Of a stretch of DNA of 64,000 nucleotides, positions 52,458 to 61,437 are shown piece after piece. Position numbers and translations under genes: made by a program. Origin of the DNA: MKUN01 sp964481425 (GTDB taxonomy: Bacteria > Bacteroidota > Bacteroidia > Chitinophagales > Chitinophagaceae); NCBI GenBank assembly GCA_964481425.1, contig CAYZTM010000005.1, forward strand, positions 65,641 through 129,640, given 5' to 3'. Each line of letters opens with the position of its first letter. Position 1 is the first letter of the stretch. The notes under the pieces were generated by a model, which saw only the letters and a list, made by a program, of their open reading frames with translations, ran no database searches and was not told the DNA's origin.

Positions 52458-53391
52458 TAGTACGACAGCGGCAAATGTTACTTTATGGCGTAAGGCCGAT
52501 ATCCTGCTTATGGGTAGTATATCGGGTGCTTATTTGCTGCTTTCGCGTTTCCTGATCGGGTTCAGGCCCGAGCAGGTATTTTTAGTGAGCTTTGTCAACC
52601 TGATGTACTTCATTTCGAGGGGTACACGTAAGTTTATTACAGGCTTTTCCATCTTCATTGTTTATTGGATCATTTTCGATTACATGAAGGCCTTTCCTAA
52701 CTACAGGTATGCACCGGTGCATATTCAGGGCCTTTATGAGCTGGAAAAAAGTATATTCGGTATCAGCATCAATGGGTTGGTGCTTACGCCAAATGAGTTT
52801 TGGCATACGCATGGCAAAACGATACTTGATGTGCTCTCCGGCTGTTTTTACCTTACCTGGATACCGGTACCCTTGCTATTTGCTACCTACCTGTTTTACA
52901 AGCAGAGGCGTTTGTTCCTGTATTTTTCGCTGACATTCTTCCTGGTCAATCTTATAGGTTTTGTCATCTATTACACTTACCCCGCAGCACCGCCATGGTA
53001 TGTACAGCAGTACGGCTTCACTTTTTACGAGCATACCCCCGGTAATATTGCAGGCCTGGGTAAGTTTGATCAATTTTTTAACGTAGAGATATTCAAATCT
53101 TTATACAGCAAAAGCTCCAACACTTTTGCAGCTATGCCATCTTTGCATTCTGCTTACCCGGCCATTGTTTTTTACTACAGCCTCCGGAACAAGATGGGCT
53201 ATAAGAGTATATTCTTTGGTGCCATTATGGTCGGGGTATGGTTTGCAGCTGTTTATACCGGGCATCACTATGTACTCGATGTTTTAGCAGGTATAACCTG
53301 TGCCATTGGAGGAATTTCTTTGTTCAACCTTTTGGTTGCTAAAAATATATTGAAGGGATTTATTGACAGGATGATGAAGTTGATACATTAG
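52447..53391 (+). CDS. PAP2 / Aur1-like protein, candidate inositol phosphorylceramide synthase
   Basis: 314 residues with about six helices. Aur1-type motifs: YPAAPPWY (178-185), MPSLHSAYP (230-238, catalytic His234) and TGHHYVLDVLAG (His274, Asp278). Fungal Aur1 moves inositol phosphate from phosphatidylinositol to ceramide and shares APPWY and PSLHSA motifs; an Aur1-like PAP2 gene near ino1 in B. thetaiotaomicron was linked to inositol sphingolipids. Hence the reaction PI + ceramide to IPC + DAG is predicted. A plain lipid phosphatase remains possible. Confidence 0.83.
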   Translation: MNGSSTTAANVTLWRKADILLMGSISGAYLLLSRFLIGFRPEQVFLVSFVNLMYFISRGTRKFITGFSIFIVYWIIFDYMKAFPNYRYAPVHIQGLYELEKSIFGISINGLVLTPNEFWHTHGKTILDVLSGCFYLTWIPVPLLFATYLFYKQRRLFLYFSLTFFLVNLIGFVIYYTYPAAPPWYVQQYGFTFYEHTPGNIAGLGKFDQFFNVEIFKSLYSKSSNTFAAMPSLHSAYPAIVFYYSLRNKMGYKSIFFGAIMVGVWFAAVYTGHHYVLDVLAGITCAIGGISLFNLLVAKNILKGFIDRMMKLIH

Positions 53392-53434
53392 GCTGGATGT
53401 GCTACTTTTTTTGACCCCATAAAATTTGCTCATT

Positions 53435-54040
53435 ATGCTAAAAGTGGAAACGAAAAGAGACGAAAGAGTAAGGTCCTCAATAGTGGATGCCGCCAAAAAG
53501 CTGTTCCAGCAGTATGGTTTGGCCAAGACCACAATGGAAGATATTGCCCGTTCAATAGGCAGAGGAAAGAGCAGCCTCTATTATTATTATCCTACAAAGG
53601 AAGACATCTTTGAGGCTGTGCTGCTTAATGAAAAGCAAAGTATCATCAATGAGATCAGCACGGCTGTTGCAGAGGTTGACTCAGCAGAGGAGAAACTCCG
53701 GACCTATGCCCAGACAATCAGTACTGCTCTCAAGAAACGTATCATACTGTTTAACATCATTCGTTCGGAAATGAGCGATGAAGGCTGTTTGATGAAAGTG
53801 TTCAAGAAAAAGTATGACACGATCGAGATTGATCTGCTTCGTTCTATTATTGACTATGGTATCCAAAATGGCGAATTTAAACAACTGGACAAAGACCAAT
53901 TGGATGATGTGAGCCTAATATGTGTTAGTATGCTCAGGGGCCTAAGGCTGAACCTTATCGACGAAGGCAATTCCGGCAAAGACATTTCAGAGCTCATCAA
54001 CTTCTCTATAGATCTTTTGATCAAGGCATTAAAAAAATAG
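53435..54040 (+). CDS. TetR/AcrR-family regulator
   Basis: 201 residues from the ATG at 53435. N-terminal HTH: IVDAAKKLFQQYGLAKTTMEDIARSIGRGKSSLYYYYPTKEDIFEAV. The C-terminal ligand domain is helical and unassigned. It is the last gene of the lipid run, 43 bp after the Aur1-like gene, so it may sense a lipid or acyl-CoA and control the operon; this is inference from position. Confidence 0.85.
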   Translation: MLKVETKRDERVRSSIVDAAKKLFQQYGLAKTTMEDIARSIGRGKSSLYYYYPTKEDIFEAVLLNEKQSIINEISTAVAEVDSAEEKLRTYAQTISTALKKRIILFNIIRSEMSDEGCLMKVFKKKYDTIEIDLLRSIIDYGIQNGEFKQLDKDQLDDVSLICVSMLRGLRLNLIDEGNSGKDISELINFSIDLLIKALKK

Positions 54041-54206
54041 TCAACAATATTAACCATTGCTTTATCAGCCCCTTATTTTAGTGTTTAGGTATAGATTCAT
54101 TTCTTAACGGCTTGTTATCGGCTTTTAAACGACAGGTTAAACGCCGCTGAAAATTTTGAAGCCCATATTGCGGGATATACTTTTGGTATCATTAAACCTA
54201 CGCAAT

Positions 54207-54494
54207 ATGTTTAGTATACCATCCGCCAATGAAAATAGATCACCTGTGCATTACAGGTTCTTTAAAGCAATTTGCCACAATGGCAATCACTTCCTCTGCG
54301 ACTTCAGCGATGAAACCATGCCGGAGAATAAAGTGAAATATCTCGTAGATATAGAAATTCCCGGCCACGAAAGCCTGCATGTGGAAATGTACCAGGCTGA
54401 CGACAATAAATGGCATACTATGCGGCCCACCCCTTATAATGGATTGGAGCAGGTACTGGATGACGCCATCTATTCATATACAGTAATGAACTAA
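54207..54494 (+). CDS. Small hypothetical cytoplasmic protein
   Basis: 95 residues from the ATG at 54207; a TTG at 54156 would add 17. Acidic, no signal peptide, with YLVDIEIPGHESLHVEMYQADDNKWHTMRPTPYNGLEQVLDDAIYSY. No family recognised. A terminator follows at 54518. Confidence 0.6.
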   Translation: MFSIPSANENRSPVHYRFFKAICHNGNHFLCDFSDETMPENKVKYLVDIEIPGHESLHVEMYQADDNKWHTMRPTPYNGLEQVLDDAIYSYTVMN

Positions 54495-54517
54495 CGGAGG
54501 CAGATAAATACAATGAT

Positions 54518-54545
54518 GCCCGTGGCCATGCCACGGGCTTTTCTA
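54518..54545 (+). terminator. Intrinsic terminator
   Basis: GCCCGTGG (54518-54525) and CCACGGGC (54531-54538) then TTTTCTATTT. Ends the 54207 gene. Confidence 0.8.
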
Positions 54546-54729
54546 TTTAATGGATTGTATATAACTGAACATTTTGTCACCTTCATTTGCCGGCTCCTGC
54601 AATAAGTTCAGGTATTGCTTAGCAGGCAGGACAGCTTGTCCTGATGTTTTGACCATTAATGCCAAAACTACCTTTAAAACCGGTTTGGAACATTTTTTAT
54701 GCATATAGGGCAAGAGCGAAAACAATCAT

Positions 54730-57357
54730 ATGAATTTAAATAATTTTACTATAAAAGCACAGGAGATACTGCAGCAGGCGCAGCAACTGGCTTTTAACGA
54801 TCAGACCCCAAGTATTGAAACTGCCCATATCCTGAAAGCATTGATACAGGATGCTGACGGGCCGATTCCATACCTGCTTAAGAAGAACAACGTAAATATC
54901 GGTTTTGTCGAGAGTAAGCTTGACGAACAGATAAAACGCCTCCCTAAGATACAGGGTGGGGAACCCGCCCAGAACATAAGCCGCGAGGCAAATAATGTGT
55001 TATTACGTGCCGGCAACACGCTGAAGCAATTCAACGATGAATTTGTAACAGTAGAGCATCTGCTCATAGCCTTATTACAGGTAAACGATGACACCGGTAA
55101 ACTGCTTAAAGATGCGGGACTTACCGAAAAAGGCCTGGTGGCGGCAATAAAAGAACTGCGCAAGGGCAGTACGGTCAATTCCCAAACATCGGAACAGCAA
55201 TATAACTCGCTGGAGCGCTATGCCAAGAACCTGAATGAAATGGCACGTAATGGCAAGCTGGACCCTGTGATAGGCCGTGATGAGGAGATACGCCGTACCC
55301 TGCATATTTTGTCACGCAGGTCAAAGAACAACCCGATATTGGTCGGTGAGCCCGGCGTAGGTAAGACCGCGATCGTAGAGGGGCTTGCGCACCGTATCAT
55401 TAATGGAGATGTACCGGATAACCTCAAGTCGAAGATCATCTTTGCCCTTGATATGGGGGCCCTGATGGCGGGCGCCAAATATCGTGGTGAGTTCGAGGAA
55501 AGGCTTAAGGCTGTTGTGAAAGAGGTAACAGAAAGTAATGGAGCGATCATCCTCTTCATAGATGAGATACACACGCTTATTGGCGCGGGTGCAATGGAGG
55601 GGGCCATGGATGCCGCCAATATATTGAAACCTGCCCTGGCCCGTGGTGAACTGCGCGCTATAGGGGCCACCACGCTGAATGAATACCAGAAGTATTTTGA
55701 GAAGGATAAGGCCCTGGAACGCCGTTTCCAGAAGGTGTTCGTTGATGAGCCCTCTACCGAAGACGCTATATCCATATTACGCGGCCTTAAGGATCGGTAC
55801 GAGAGTCACCACCAGGTACGCATTAAGGATGAAGCCATCATTGCAGCAGTTGAATTGTCGCATCGGTATATTACCGATCGTTTCCTGCCCGATAAGGCAA
55901 TAGACCTGATAGATGAGAGTGCAGCTAAGCTGAAACTGGAAATGAACTCGATGCCCGAGGAACTGGACGAACTGGAACGCCGCATACGCCAATTGGAAAT
56001 AGAGCGTGAGGCAATAAAGCGGGAAAATGACGAAGAGAAACTGAAAGAACTGAACCAGGAGATATCCCTGCAGACCGTAGAACGTGATACCCTTAAGGCA
56101 AAATGGCTGGAAGAAAAGGAAATTGTAGATAAAATAAACCAGGCCAAGACCAGTATCGAGCACCTGAAACTGGAAGCCGAGCAGGCCGAACGGGAAGGAG
56201 ACTACGGTAAAGTGGCTGAGATACGCTATGGTAAGGTGAAAGCGGAAGAAGGACAGGTGGAGGAACTCAGCAGGCAGTTGGAAGCTATGGACAGCCAACG
56301 TAAACGCTTACTGAAGGAAGAAGTGGATGCGGAGGACATAGCAGAGAATGTGGCCCGTGCTACAGGTATCCCGGTGCAGCGTATGCTGCAAAGTGAGCGC
56401 GATAAGTTGCTGAACCTGGAAGATGAGTTGCATAAACGTGTGATAGGCCAGGATGAGGCTATCGAAGCCGTGTCAGATGCTATTCGTCGTGGCAGGGCCG
56501 GTTTACAGGACCCCCGCAGGCCAATAGGCTCTTTTATATTCCTGGGTACTACCGGTGTGGGTAAAACAGAGTTAGCCAAAGCGCTCGCCGAAGTGCTCTT
56601 CGACGATGACAGCATGATGACCCGTATAGACATGAGCGAATACCAGGAGAAACACAGTGTTAGTCGTTTGGTTGGCGCACCTCCGGGATATGTAGGCTAC
56701 GATGAGGGCGGACAGCTTACCGAGGCAGTGCGCAGAAAACCTTACTCGGTTGTTCTGCTCGATGAGATCGAGAAGGCCCACCCGGATACCTTCAACGTAT
56801 TACTACAGGTGTTGGATGATGGTCGCCTGACGGATAATAAGGGCAGGGTGGTGAATTTCAAGAATACCATTATCATTATGACCAGCAACCTGGGTAGCCA
56901 TATCATACAGGAGAACTTTGCAGAGCTGGAAGGGAAGGATATAGATAAAGTGGTAGAAAGTACCAAAGAACAGGTAATGGAGCTACTTCGCCAGGCACTT
57001 CGCCCCGAATTCCTTAACAGGGTCGATGATATTATCATGTTCCACCCGCTGATGCGGAAGGAGATAAAAGGTATCATTCGCATACAACTGGAGCACCTCA
57101 AGGAACAATTGGCTGAGCAAGGTATAGACCTCCAGTTCTCCGATTATGCACTCGAGTACCTCTCAGAGCGAGGTTTCGATCCCCAGTATGGTGCAAGGCC
57201 ATTAAAAAGGCTGATCCAAAAGGATATCATTAACCTGCTCAGCAAAAAGATAATCTCAGGAGATATCGATAAGAGCAAGCCGGTACTGATAGATGTTTTT
57301 GATGGCGTGGTAGTTATGAGGAATGAGGCGAAAGTAGATGAGAAACAGCTAAAATAA
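54730..57357 (+). CDS. clpB: ATP-dependent disaggregase ClpB
   Basis: 875 residues; works with DnaK to pull apart protein aggregates. N-domain repeats (1-145), AAA1 with Walker A GEPGVGKTAIVEG and Walker B IILFIDEIHTLIGAGA, a coiled-coil middle domain (~410-525, Glu/Arg/Leu-rich), and AAA2 with Walker A GTTGVGKTELAKAL and Walker B VVLLDEIEKAHPD. The C-terminal D2-small domain contains GFDPQYGARPLKRLIQK. Full length for the family. No CIRCE or other heat-shock element recognised in the 235-bp gap before it. Confidence 0.97.
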   Translation: MNLNNFTIKAQEILQQAQQLAFNDQTPSIETAHILKALIQDADGPIPYLLKKNNVNIGFVESKLDEQIKRLPKIQGGEPAQNISREANNVLLRAGNTLKQFNDEFVTVEHLLIALLQVNDDTGKLLKDAGLTEKGLVAAIKELRKGSTVNSQTSEQQYNSLERYAKNLNEMARNGKLDPVIGRDEEIRRTLHILSRRSKNNPILVGEPGVGKTAIVEGLAHRIINGDVPDNLKSKIIFALDMGALMAGAKYRGEFEERLKAVVKEVTESNGAIILFIDEIHTLIGAGAMEGAMDAANILKPALARGELRAIGATTLNEYQKYFEKDKALERRFQKVFVDEPSTEDAISILRGLKDRYESHHQVRIKDEAIIAAVELSHRYITDRFLPDKAIDLIDESAAKLKLEMNSMPEELDELERRIRQLEIEREAIKRENDEEKLKELNQEISLQTVERDTLKAKWLEEKEIVDKINQAKTSIEHLKLEAEQAEREGDYGKVAEIRYGKVKAEEGQVEELSRQLEAMDSQRKRLLKEEVDAEDIAENVARATGIPVQRMLQSERDKLLNLEDELHKRVIGQDEAIEAVSDAIRRGRAGLQDPRRPIGSFIFLGTTGVGKTELAKALAEVLFDDDSMMTRIDMSEYQEKHSVSRLVGAPPGYVGYDEGGQLTEAVRRKPYSVVLLDEIEKAHPDTFNVLLQVLDDGRLTDNKGRVVNFKNTIIIMTSNLGSHIIQENFAELEGKDIDKVVESTKEQVMELLRQALRPEFLNRVDDIIMFHPLMRKEIKGIIRIQLEHLKEQLAEQGIDLQFSDYALEYLSERGFDPQYGARPLKRLIQKDIINLLSKKIISGDIDKSKPVLIDVFDGVVVMRNEAKVDEKQLK

Positions 57358-57380
57358 ATATATGTTAAATAACGTATTTG

Positions 57381-57412
57381 AATGCCCGGTAAGCACCGGG
57401 CATTTTATTTTT
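57381..57412 (+). terminator. Intrinsic terminator after clpB
   Basis: AATGCCCGGT (57381-57390), AAGC, ACCGGGCATT (57395-57404), then TTATTTTTT. Perfect 10-bp stem. Confidence 0.9.
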
Positions 57413-57484
57413 TAGCCAACTTACTGATGTATATTAATAGAAATGCATTAGATTTACACTACATAATGTATCAAAACAAAGATT

Positions 57485-57853
57485 ATGAAAAAGTTCCTCT
57501 TACTATCTCTTTCCGTAATTACACTTTCAAGCGCCGGTTTTGCACAGGCTAAGCAGAACAACAAACCCATGGAAGTTCAGGGTATACCGGTAGAAGTGTA
57601 TGCAAAGTCACTCACGGACCAAATGACCCAGCAGTATAAATTGACCCCCGCCCAATCTACCAAGATGATGGAAGCTAACCGCAATATCGCCATCAAGTGG
57701 AGCAAGCTGGAGCAAAATAACACCGATAGGGCCCATGTAAAAGCTACGGAAACAGAGATCAACAATTATAAAATGCAGCAATACCGCCAGGTGCTGACAA
57801 AGGCACAATATGAGCAATGGTCTCATGGCGGCACCGATGCAACTACCCGTTAG
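57485..57853 (+). CDS. Small secreted hypothetical protein
   Basis: 122 residues. Signal peptide ends SSAGFAQ. The mature part is helical with TDQMTQQYKLTPAQSTKMMEANRNIAIK and YRQVLTKAQYEQW, resembling small periplasmic Spy/CpxP-type helical proteins, although the defining LTxxQ motif is only partly present (LTPAQ). Function unknown. Flanked by terminators at 57381 and 57876, so it is its own transcript. Confidence 0.65.
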   Translation: MKKFLLLSLSVITLSSAGFAQAKQNNKPMEVQGIPVEVYAKSLTDQMTQQYKLTPAQSTKMMEANRNIAIKWSKLEQNNTDRAHVKATETEINNYKMQQYRQVLTKAQYEQWSHGGTDATTR

Positions 57854-57875
57854 TATTGGTAAAATATATTTATAG

Positions 57876-57901
57876 AAGCGCTTCGTTCTGAAGCGCTTTT
57901 T
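57876..57901 (+). terminator. Intrinsic terminator
   Basis: AAGCGCTTC (57876-57884), loop GTTCT, GAAGCGCTT (57890-57898), TTTTT. Ends the 57485 gene. Confidence 0.85.
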
Positions 57902-57942
57902 GTTTGGTATGATATTTATGCTTCGCTTGTATATTCTTCTTT

Positions 57943-58293
57943 ATGCGTACTATACTTTGCCTTTTGGCCTCTAATTGTTTCATGACCTATGCATGGTATG
58001 GTCATTTAAAAAAGAATACAGCCGATACGCCCCTGATAAAATTGATACTCATAAGCTGGGCCATTGCCTTTTTTGAGTACTGCTTCATGGTTCCTGCCAA
58101 TAACCGGTTCGGTTTGAAAGAGGGCTTTTCACCATTCCAGCTAAAAACCATACAAGAGGTAATTTCGTTGGTGGTATTTTGTCTATTTGCTGTTTTCTTT
58201 TTGAATGAGCAGATACGCTGGAACTATATTGTGGCCTTTATTTTTATTATCGGCGCAGTATATTTTATGTTTTACGTTCCTTCGGCTGAGTAG
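57943..58293 (+). CDS. DUF486 membrane protein (DMT-like)
   Basis: 116 residues, four helices. Motifs FMTYAWYGHLKK, SWAIAFFEYCFMVPANNRFG and KTIQEVISLVVFCLFAVFFLNE match DUF486, a half-size relative of the drug/metabolite transporter superfamily. Transported substrate unknown. Convergent with the MFS gene, overlapping by 29 bp. Confidence 0.85.
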   Translation: MRTILCLLASNCFMTYAWYGHLKKNTADTPLIKLILISWAIAFFEYCFMVPANNRFGLKEGFSPFQLKTIQEVISLVVFCLFAVFFLNEQIRWNYIVAFIFIIGAVYFMFYVPSAE

Positions 58294-59536
58294 CGTCCAG
58301 TTTGAGACCTCGTAACAAGGGCGCTGCGAACCAGGTCACACCTACAACCACCAGTGTCATACAGCCCCCAAACACTACGGCTGGCACCGTACCCATCCAT
58401 TTTGCGGTATAGCCGCTTTCCACTGCTCCCAATTCATTCGACGAGCTGATGAACATGGTGTTTACCGCGGCCACTCTGCCGCGCATTTTATCCGGGGTAT
58501 GCAGTTGGAGTATTGTACCCCTTATTACCACGCTTACCGCATCCAGCATACCCGCTATGGTAAGCATGGCCATTGACAGGTAAAAATTGGTAGAAATGCC
58601 AAATACTACAGTGGCAAGTCCAAAGCCTGCAAGGCAGGCAAGTAGTTTATAGCCTGCGTTATTTTTCAGGGGTATGAACGAGAGAATAAATAATGTAATG
58701 ACAGAGCCTATTCCGGGGGCCGCATTCAGCCATCCATAGCCTACTGCGCCCACATGCAATATGTCGCTGGCGTATACTGGTAGCAAAGCTACTGCTCCCC
58801 CAAACAGTACTGCGAACATATCGAGCGAAAGTGAAGCCAGTATCAGTTGGGTCTTGAAGACAAACCCGAGGCCTTCTTTCAGGCTTTTCAATACCGGTTC
58901 TTTTTCTTTTTGCAGGATATCGTGCTTGGGTATGCCAAGGATGGCAAAGAACGATATCACCTCGAACACAATGACCGTGAACAGGCTGGTGCTGATACCA
59001 AATACCAGTAGCACACCACCAAGTAAACGGCCTGCCACAAAACCTACCTGCCATGAGGTACTGCTCCAGGTAGTGCCGCTGGGGTAATGCTTCCGCGGTA
59101 TCAATAAGCCAAGCAGGGCGAATGAAGCCGGGCTGACGAAAGCACGCAGTATCCCACTGATGAACACACCTGCATATATAAATTTGACAATGGATGGTGT
59201 CGCAAGGTGCGCTGATACAAAAGGCAGGGAAAGAACCGCTAATGCACCTGCAAGCGCTATGTATAATATTATACATTGCAATATAGTGGTACGTTTCTCT
59301 CTCTGGTCCACGAAGTGCCCCGACAGGAAAGAACAGCCTATGGCGGGTATTGCTTCGCATAAGCCCAATACACCCACCAGCGATACGTCATTGGTGATAT
59401 GATAGACCCACCAGTAGATGATGGTGAGCTGCATGTTGAGGGCCATGATCAGGAAGAAACGCAAAGCCAGGAACCTACGGAAGCGGGGATATTTGAGCGC
59501 TTTATTCTTTAATAAAAACTTTAAGGCAGGCTGCAA
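58265..59536 (-). CDS. MFS transporter (EntS-like exporter)
   Basis: 423 residues, about 12 helices, TTG start (ATG is only available inside helix 1). Motifs: FLSGHFVDQREKRTTIL (MFS motif A), AFVSPASFALLGLLIPRKHY, MLDAVSVVIRGTILQLHTPDKMRGRVAAVNTMF. Closest in style to enterobactin-exporter-type MFS proteins. Substrate unknown. Divergent from the MacB-type permease. Confidence 0.85.
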   Translation of the reverse strand: MQPALKFLLKNKALKYPRFRRFLALRFFLIMALNMQLTIIYWWVYHITNDVSLVGVLGLCEAIPAIGCSFLSGHFVDQREKRTTILQCIILYIALAGALAVLSLPFVSAHLATPSIVKFIYAGVFISGILRAFVSPASFALLGLLIPRKHYPSGTTWSSTSWQVGFVAGRLLGGVLLVFGISTSLFTVIVFEVISFFAILGIPKHDILQKEKEPVLKSLKEGLGFVFKTQLILASLSLDMFAVLFGGAVALLPVYASDILHVGAVGYGWLNAAPGIGSVITLFILSFIPLKNNAGYKLLACLAGFGLATVVFGISTNFYLSMAMLTIAGMLDAVSVVIRGTILQLHTPDKMRGRVAAVNTMFISSSNELGAVESGYTAKWMGTVPAVVFGGCMTLVVVGVTWFAAPLLRGLKLDATQPKERKT

Positions 59537-59613
59537 AGGCGCTTATTTTTTTGATAAAGACAAAAATATGGTGAAAACAGGTATCTGCCTACATCGGTAT
59601 TAGAACTAAAAGC

Positions 59614-59621
59614 TAAATTTG
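59614..59621 (+). promoter_or_regulatory. TAAATTTG -7 box before the MacB-type permease
   Basis: Exact TANNTTTG match ending 9 bp before the ATG at 59631, giving a very short leader. No TTG at the expected distance. Confidence 0.35.
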
Positions 59622-59630
59622 CCTGTATAA

Positions 59631-60890
59631 ATGAGCAATTCAGCGCAGATCATTACTACCAGTGTGTCCCAGGCCTTCCAGGAGCTAAGGGCCAATAAAC
59701 TGCGCACCTTTCTCTCCCTCTTAGGCATTACCATAGGCATATTCTGCATCATTGCCGTGCTTACTGTGCTCGACAGTATGAAGAACAATATTAAAAAAGA
59801 GATGTCGACATTGGGTAGTGATGTGCTCTATATCGGCCGCTGGCCATGGATGGACGACGGGGGCGAATATAAGTGGTGGGAGTACTGGCGCAGGCCCAGC
59901 ATGAGCCCTGCTGAAACGCGGGCTGTGGAGAACCAGGTACTCGATGCCTCTTTTGCTACGCTTTGCCTGCCGGTCAATAACCTTACGGTTAAGCACAACG
60001 ACCTACAGGCAAGCGGCATCACAGGCTATGCCGTTATGCTCAATTTCGATAAGATACAGAACATTGAGATCGGCTCCGGGCGTTATCTCAGCCCCTCGGA
60101 GCTGGATGCAGGCAGCAATTCGGTTGTGCTAGGCAGCGAGGTCTATAACATCCTCTTCCCGGGCAATATAAAAGCTATTGGCAGTTCCATTACATTCCTG
60201 GGGCGGAAGTTCAATGTAATAGGTGTAATGAAGAAGGTGGGACAGAACATGGCCGGTTTTAATTTCGATGAGGGGCTTATTTTCCCCTATTATGCCGCTG
60301 CCGCCGGACTTGTAGATGTGCGCTCATTGAATTATGAACCCTTTATCGTGGTGAAAGCGGCACAGGGTAAGAACCTGGAAAATATAAAGTACGAGGTGGA
60401 AGGGGTGCTCCGTCGCCAGCGCAAGGTACGCCCCGGCCAGCCCGATAATTTTGCCATCAACCAGCTAAGCCAGATATCTGAACGACTTGATATACTATTC
60501 AATACTATAAATATTATAGGCTTTATTATTGGGGGTTTCTCTCTACTGGTAGGTGCTTTTGGTATTGCCAATATCATGTTCGTGACCGTAAAAGAACGGA
60601 CAAAAGTAATAGGCCTGAAAAAGGCCATCGGTGCACGGGGTAGTAGTATCCTTACAGAATTTCTTGTTGAGGCGATCACTCTTTGCCTGATCGGGGGCCT
60701 TGTAGGCATTATCATCGTCTTGCTCCTTAGCCTTGGCCTCACCTATGGTGCAGATTTCGCAGTTACATTATCTTTAAAGAACTTTTTATTCGGGATAGGT
60801 ATATCGGCGGCAGTTGGGGTATTGGCGGGTTTCATACCGGCCTTCTCTGCCTCCCGCCTCGACCCGGTAGTGGCAATACGCTCAAACTAA
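59631..60890 (+). CDS. MacB-type ABC transporter permease
   Basis: 419 residues. Helix 1 (ELRANKLRTFLSLLGITIGIFCIIAVLTVLDSM) is followed by a large periplasmic MacB_PCD domain (~45-280) and then FtsX-type helices with GIANIMFVTVKERTKVIGLKKAIGARGSSILTEFLVEAI and PAFSASRLDPVVAIR. It needs a separate ATPase, which is not in this window. Four bases before the PRTase gene, so co-transcribed with it. Confidence 0.9.
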   Translation: MSNSAQIITTSVSQAFQELRANKLRTFLSLLGITIGIFCIIAVLTVLDSMKNNIKKEMSTLGSDVLYIGRWPWMDDGGEYKWWEYWRRPSMSPAETRAVENQVLDASFATLCLPVNNLTVKHNDLQASGITGYAVMLNFDKIQNIEIGSGRYLSPSELDAGSNSVVLGSEVYNILFPGNIKAIGSSITFLGRKFNVIGVMKKVGQNMAGFNFDEGLIFPYYAAAAGLVDVRSLNYEPFIVVKAAQGKNLENIKYEVEGVLRRQRKVRPGQPDNFAINQLSQISERLDILFNTINIIGFIIGGFSLLVGAFGIANIMFVTVKERTKVIGLKKAIGARGSSILTEFLVEAITLCLIGGLVGIIIVLLLSLGLTYGADFAVTLSLKNFLFGIGISAAVGVLAGFIPAFSASRLDPVVAIRSN

Positions 60891-60894
60891 TGAT

Positions 60895-61395
60895 ATGAAC
60901 AAACAACGCGTACTCATACTCGACAAAGAGCGGATAGATCGCAAGTTGCAGCGTATGGCTTACGAGATATGGGAGAATAACAGTAAAGGCACCGAGGTGA
61001 CCCTCGTAGGCATAGAAGGCAGCGGGTTCGCAGTGGCACAAAACCTTGCTGAGCACCTGGGCAAGATAAGTCCTTTGCAGGTTACTGTATTGCCCATGAA
61101 ACTGAACAAGCGAAAACCTCTGTCTGAAGAGATAAGGCTGGATGCAGATCTTACAGGGCGCTCTGTAATACTGGTAGATGATGTTGCCAATTCGGGCAAA
61201 ACATTGCTGTATGCCATGAAGCCGGTGCTTAACTACGAGCCTGCGCATATCATGATAGCAGTACTTGTGGACCGTAAGCATAAATCTTTCCCGGTATCGC
61301 CGGATATTGTGGGTCATACCGTAGCTACTACCATGCAGGAACATATAGAGGTGGAGACAAGTGGTAACGAAATAGTAGCAGCCTATTTGCAATAA
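60895..61395 (+). CDS. Phosphoribosyltransferase (PyrR-like)
   Basis: 166 residues. PRPP-binding motif VILVDDVANSGKTLLYAM, flexible-loop region LNKRKPLSEEIRL and VTLVGIEGSGFAVAQNL. The type I PRTase fold resembles PyrR/Xpt. It lies outside any pyrimidine operon, so regulation of pyr genes is not supported. Substrate uncertain. Confidence 0.8.
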   Translation: MNKQRVLILDKERIDRKLQRMAYEIWENNSKGTEVTLVGIEGSGFAVAQNLAEHLGKISPLQVTVLPMKLNKRKPLSEEIRLDADLTGRSVILVDDVANSGKTLLYAMKPVLNYEPAHIMIAVLVDRKHKSFPVSPDIVGHTVATTMQEHIEVETSGNEIVAAYLQ

Positions 61396-61437
61396 CAAGC
61401 TTTAATATTTTCAAGGTTAAAAATTTACGATAATCAG

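Noticed and set aside
54543..54725. 60-residue minus-strand frame before clpB (MFSLLPYMHKKC...)
   Set aside because: It lies in the clpB promoter region, ends at the plus-strand terminator, has no T-tract of its own on the minus strand and no recognisable family.
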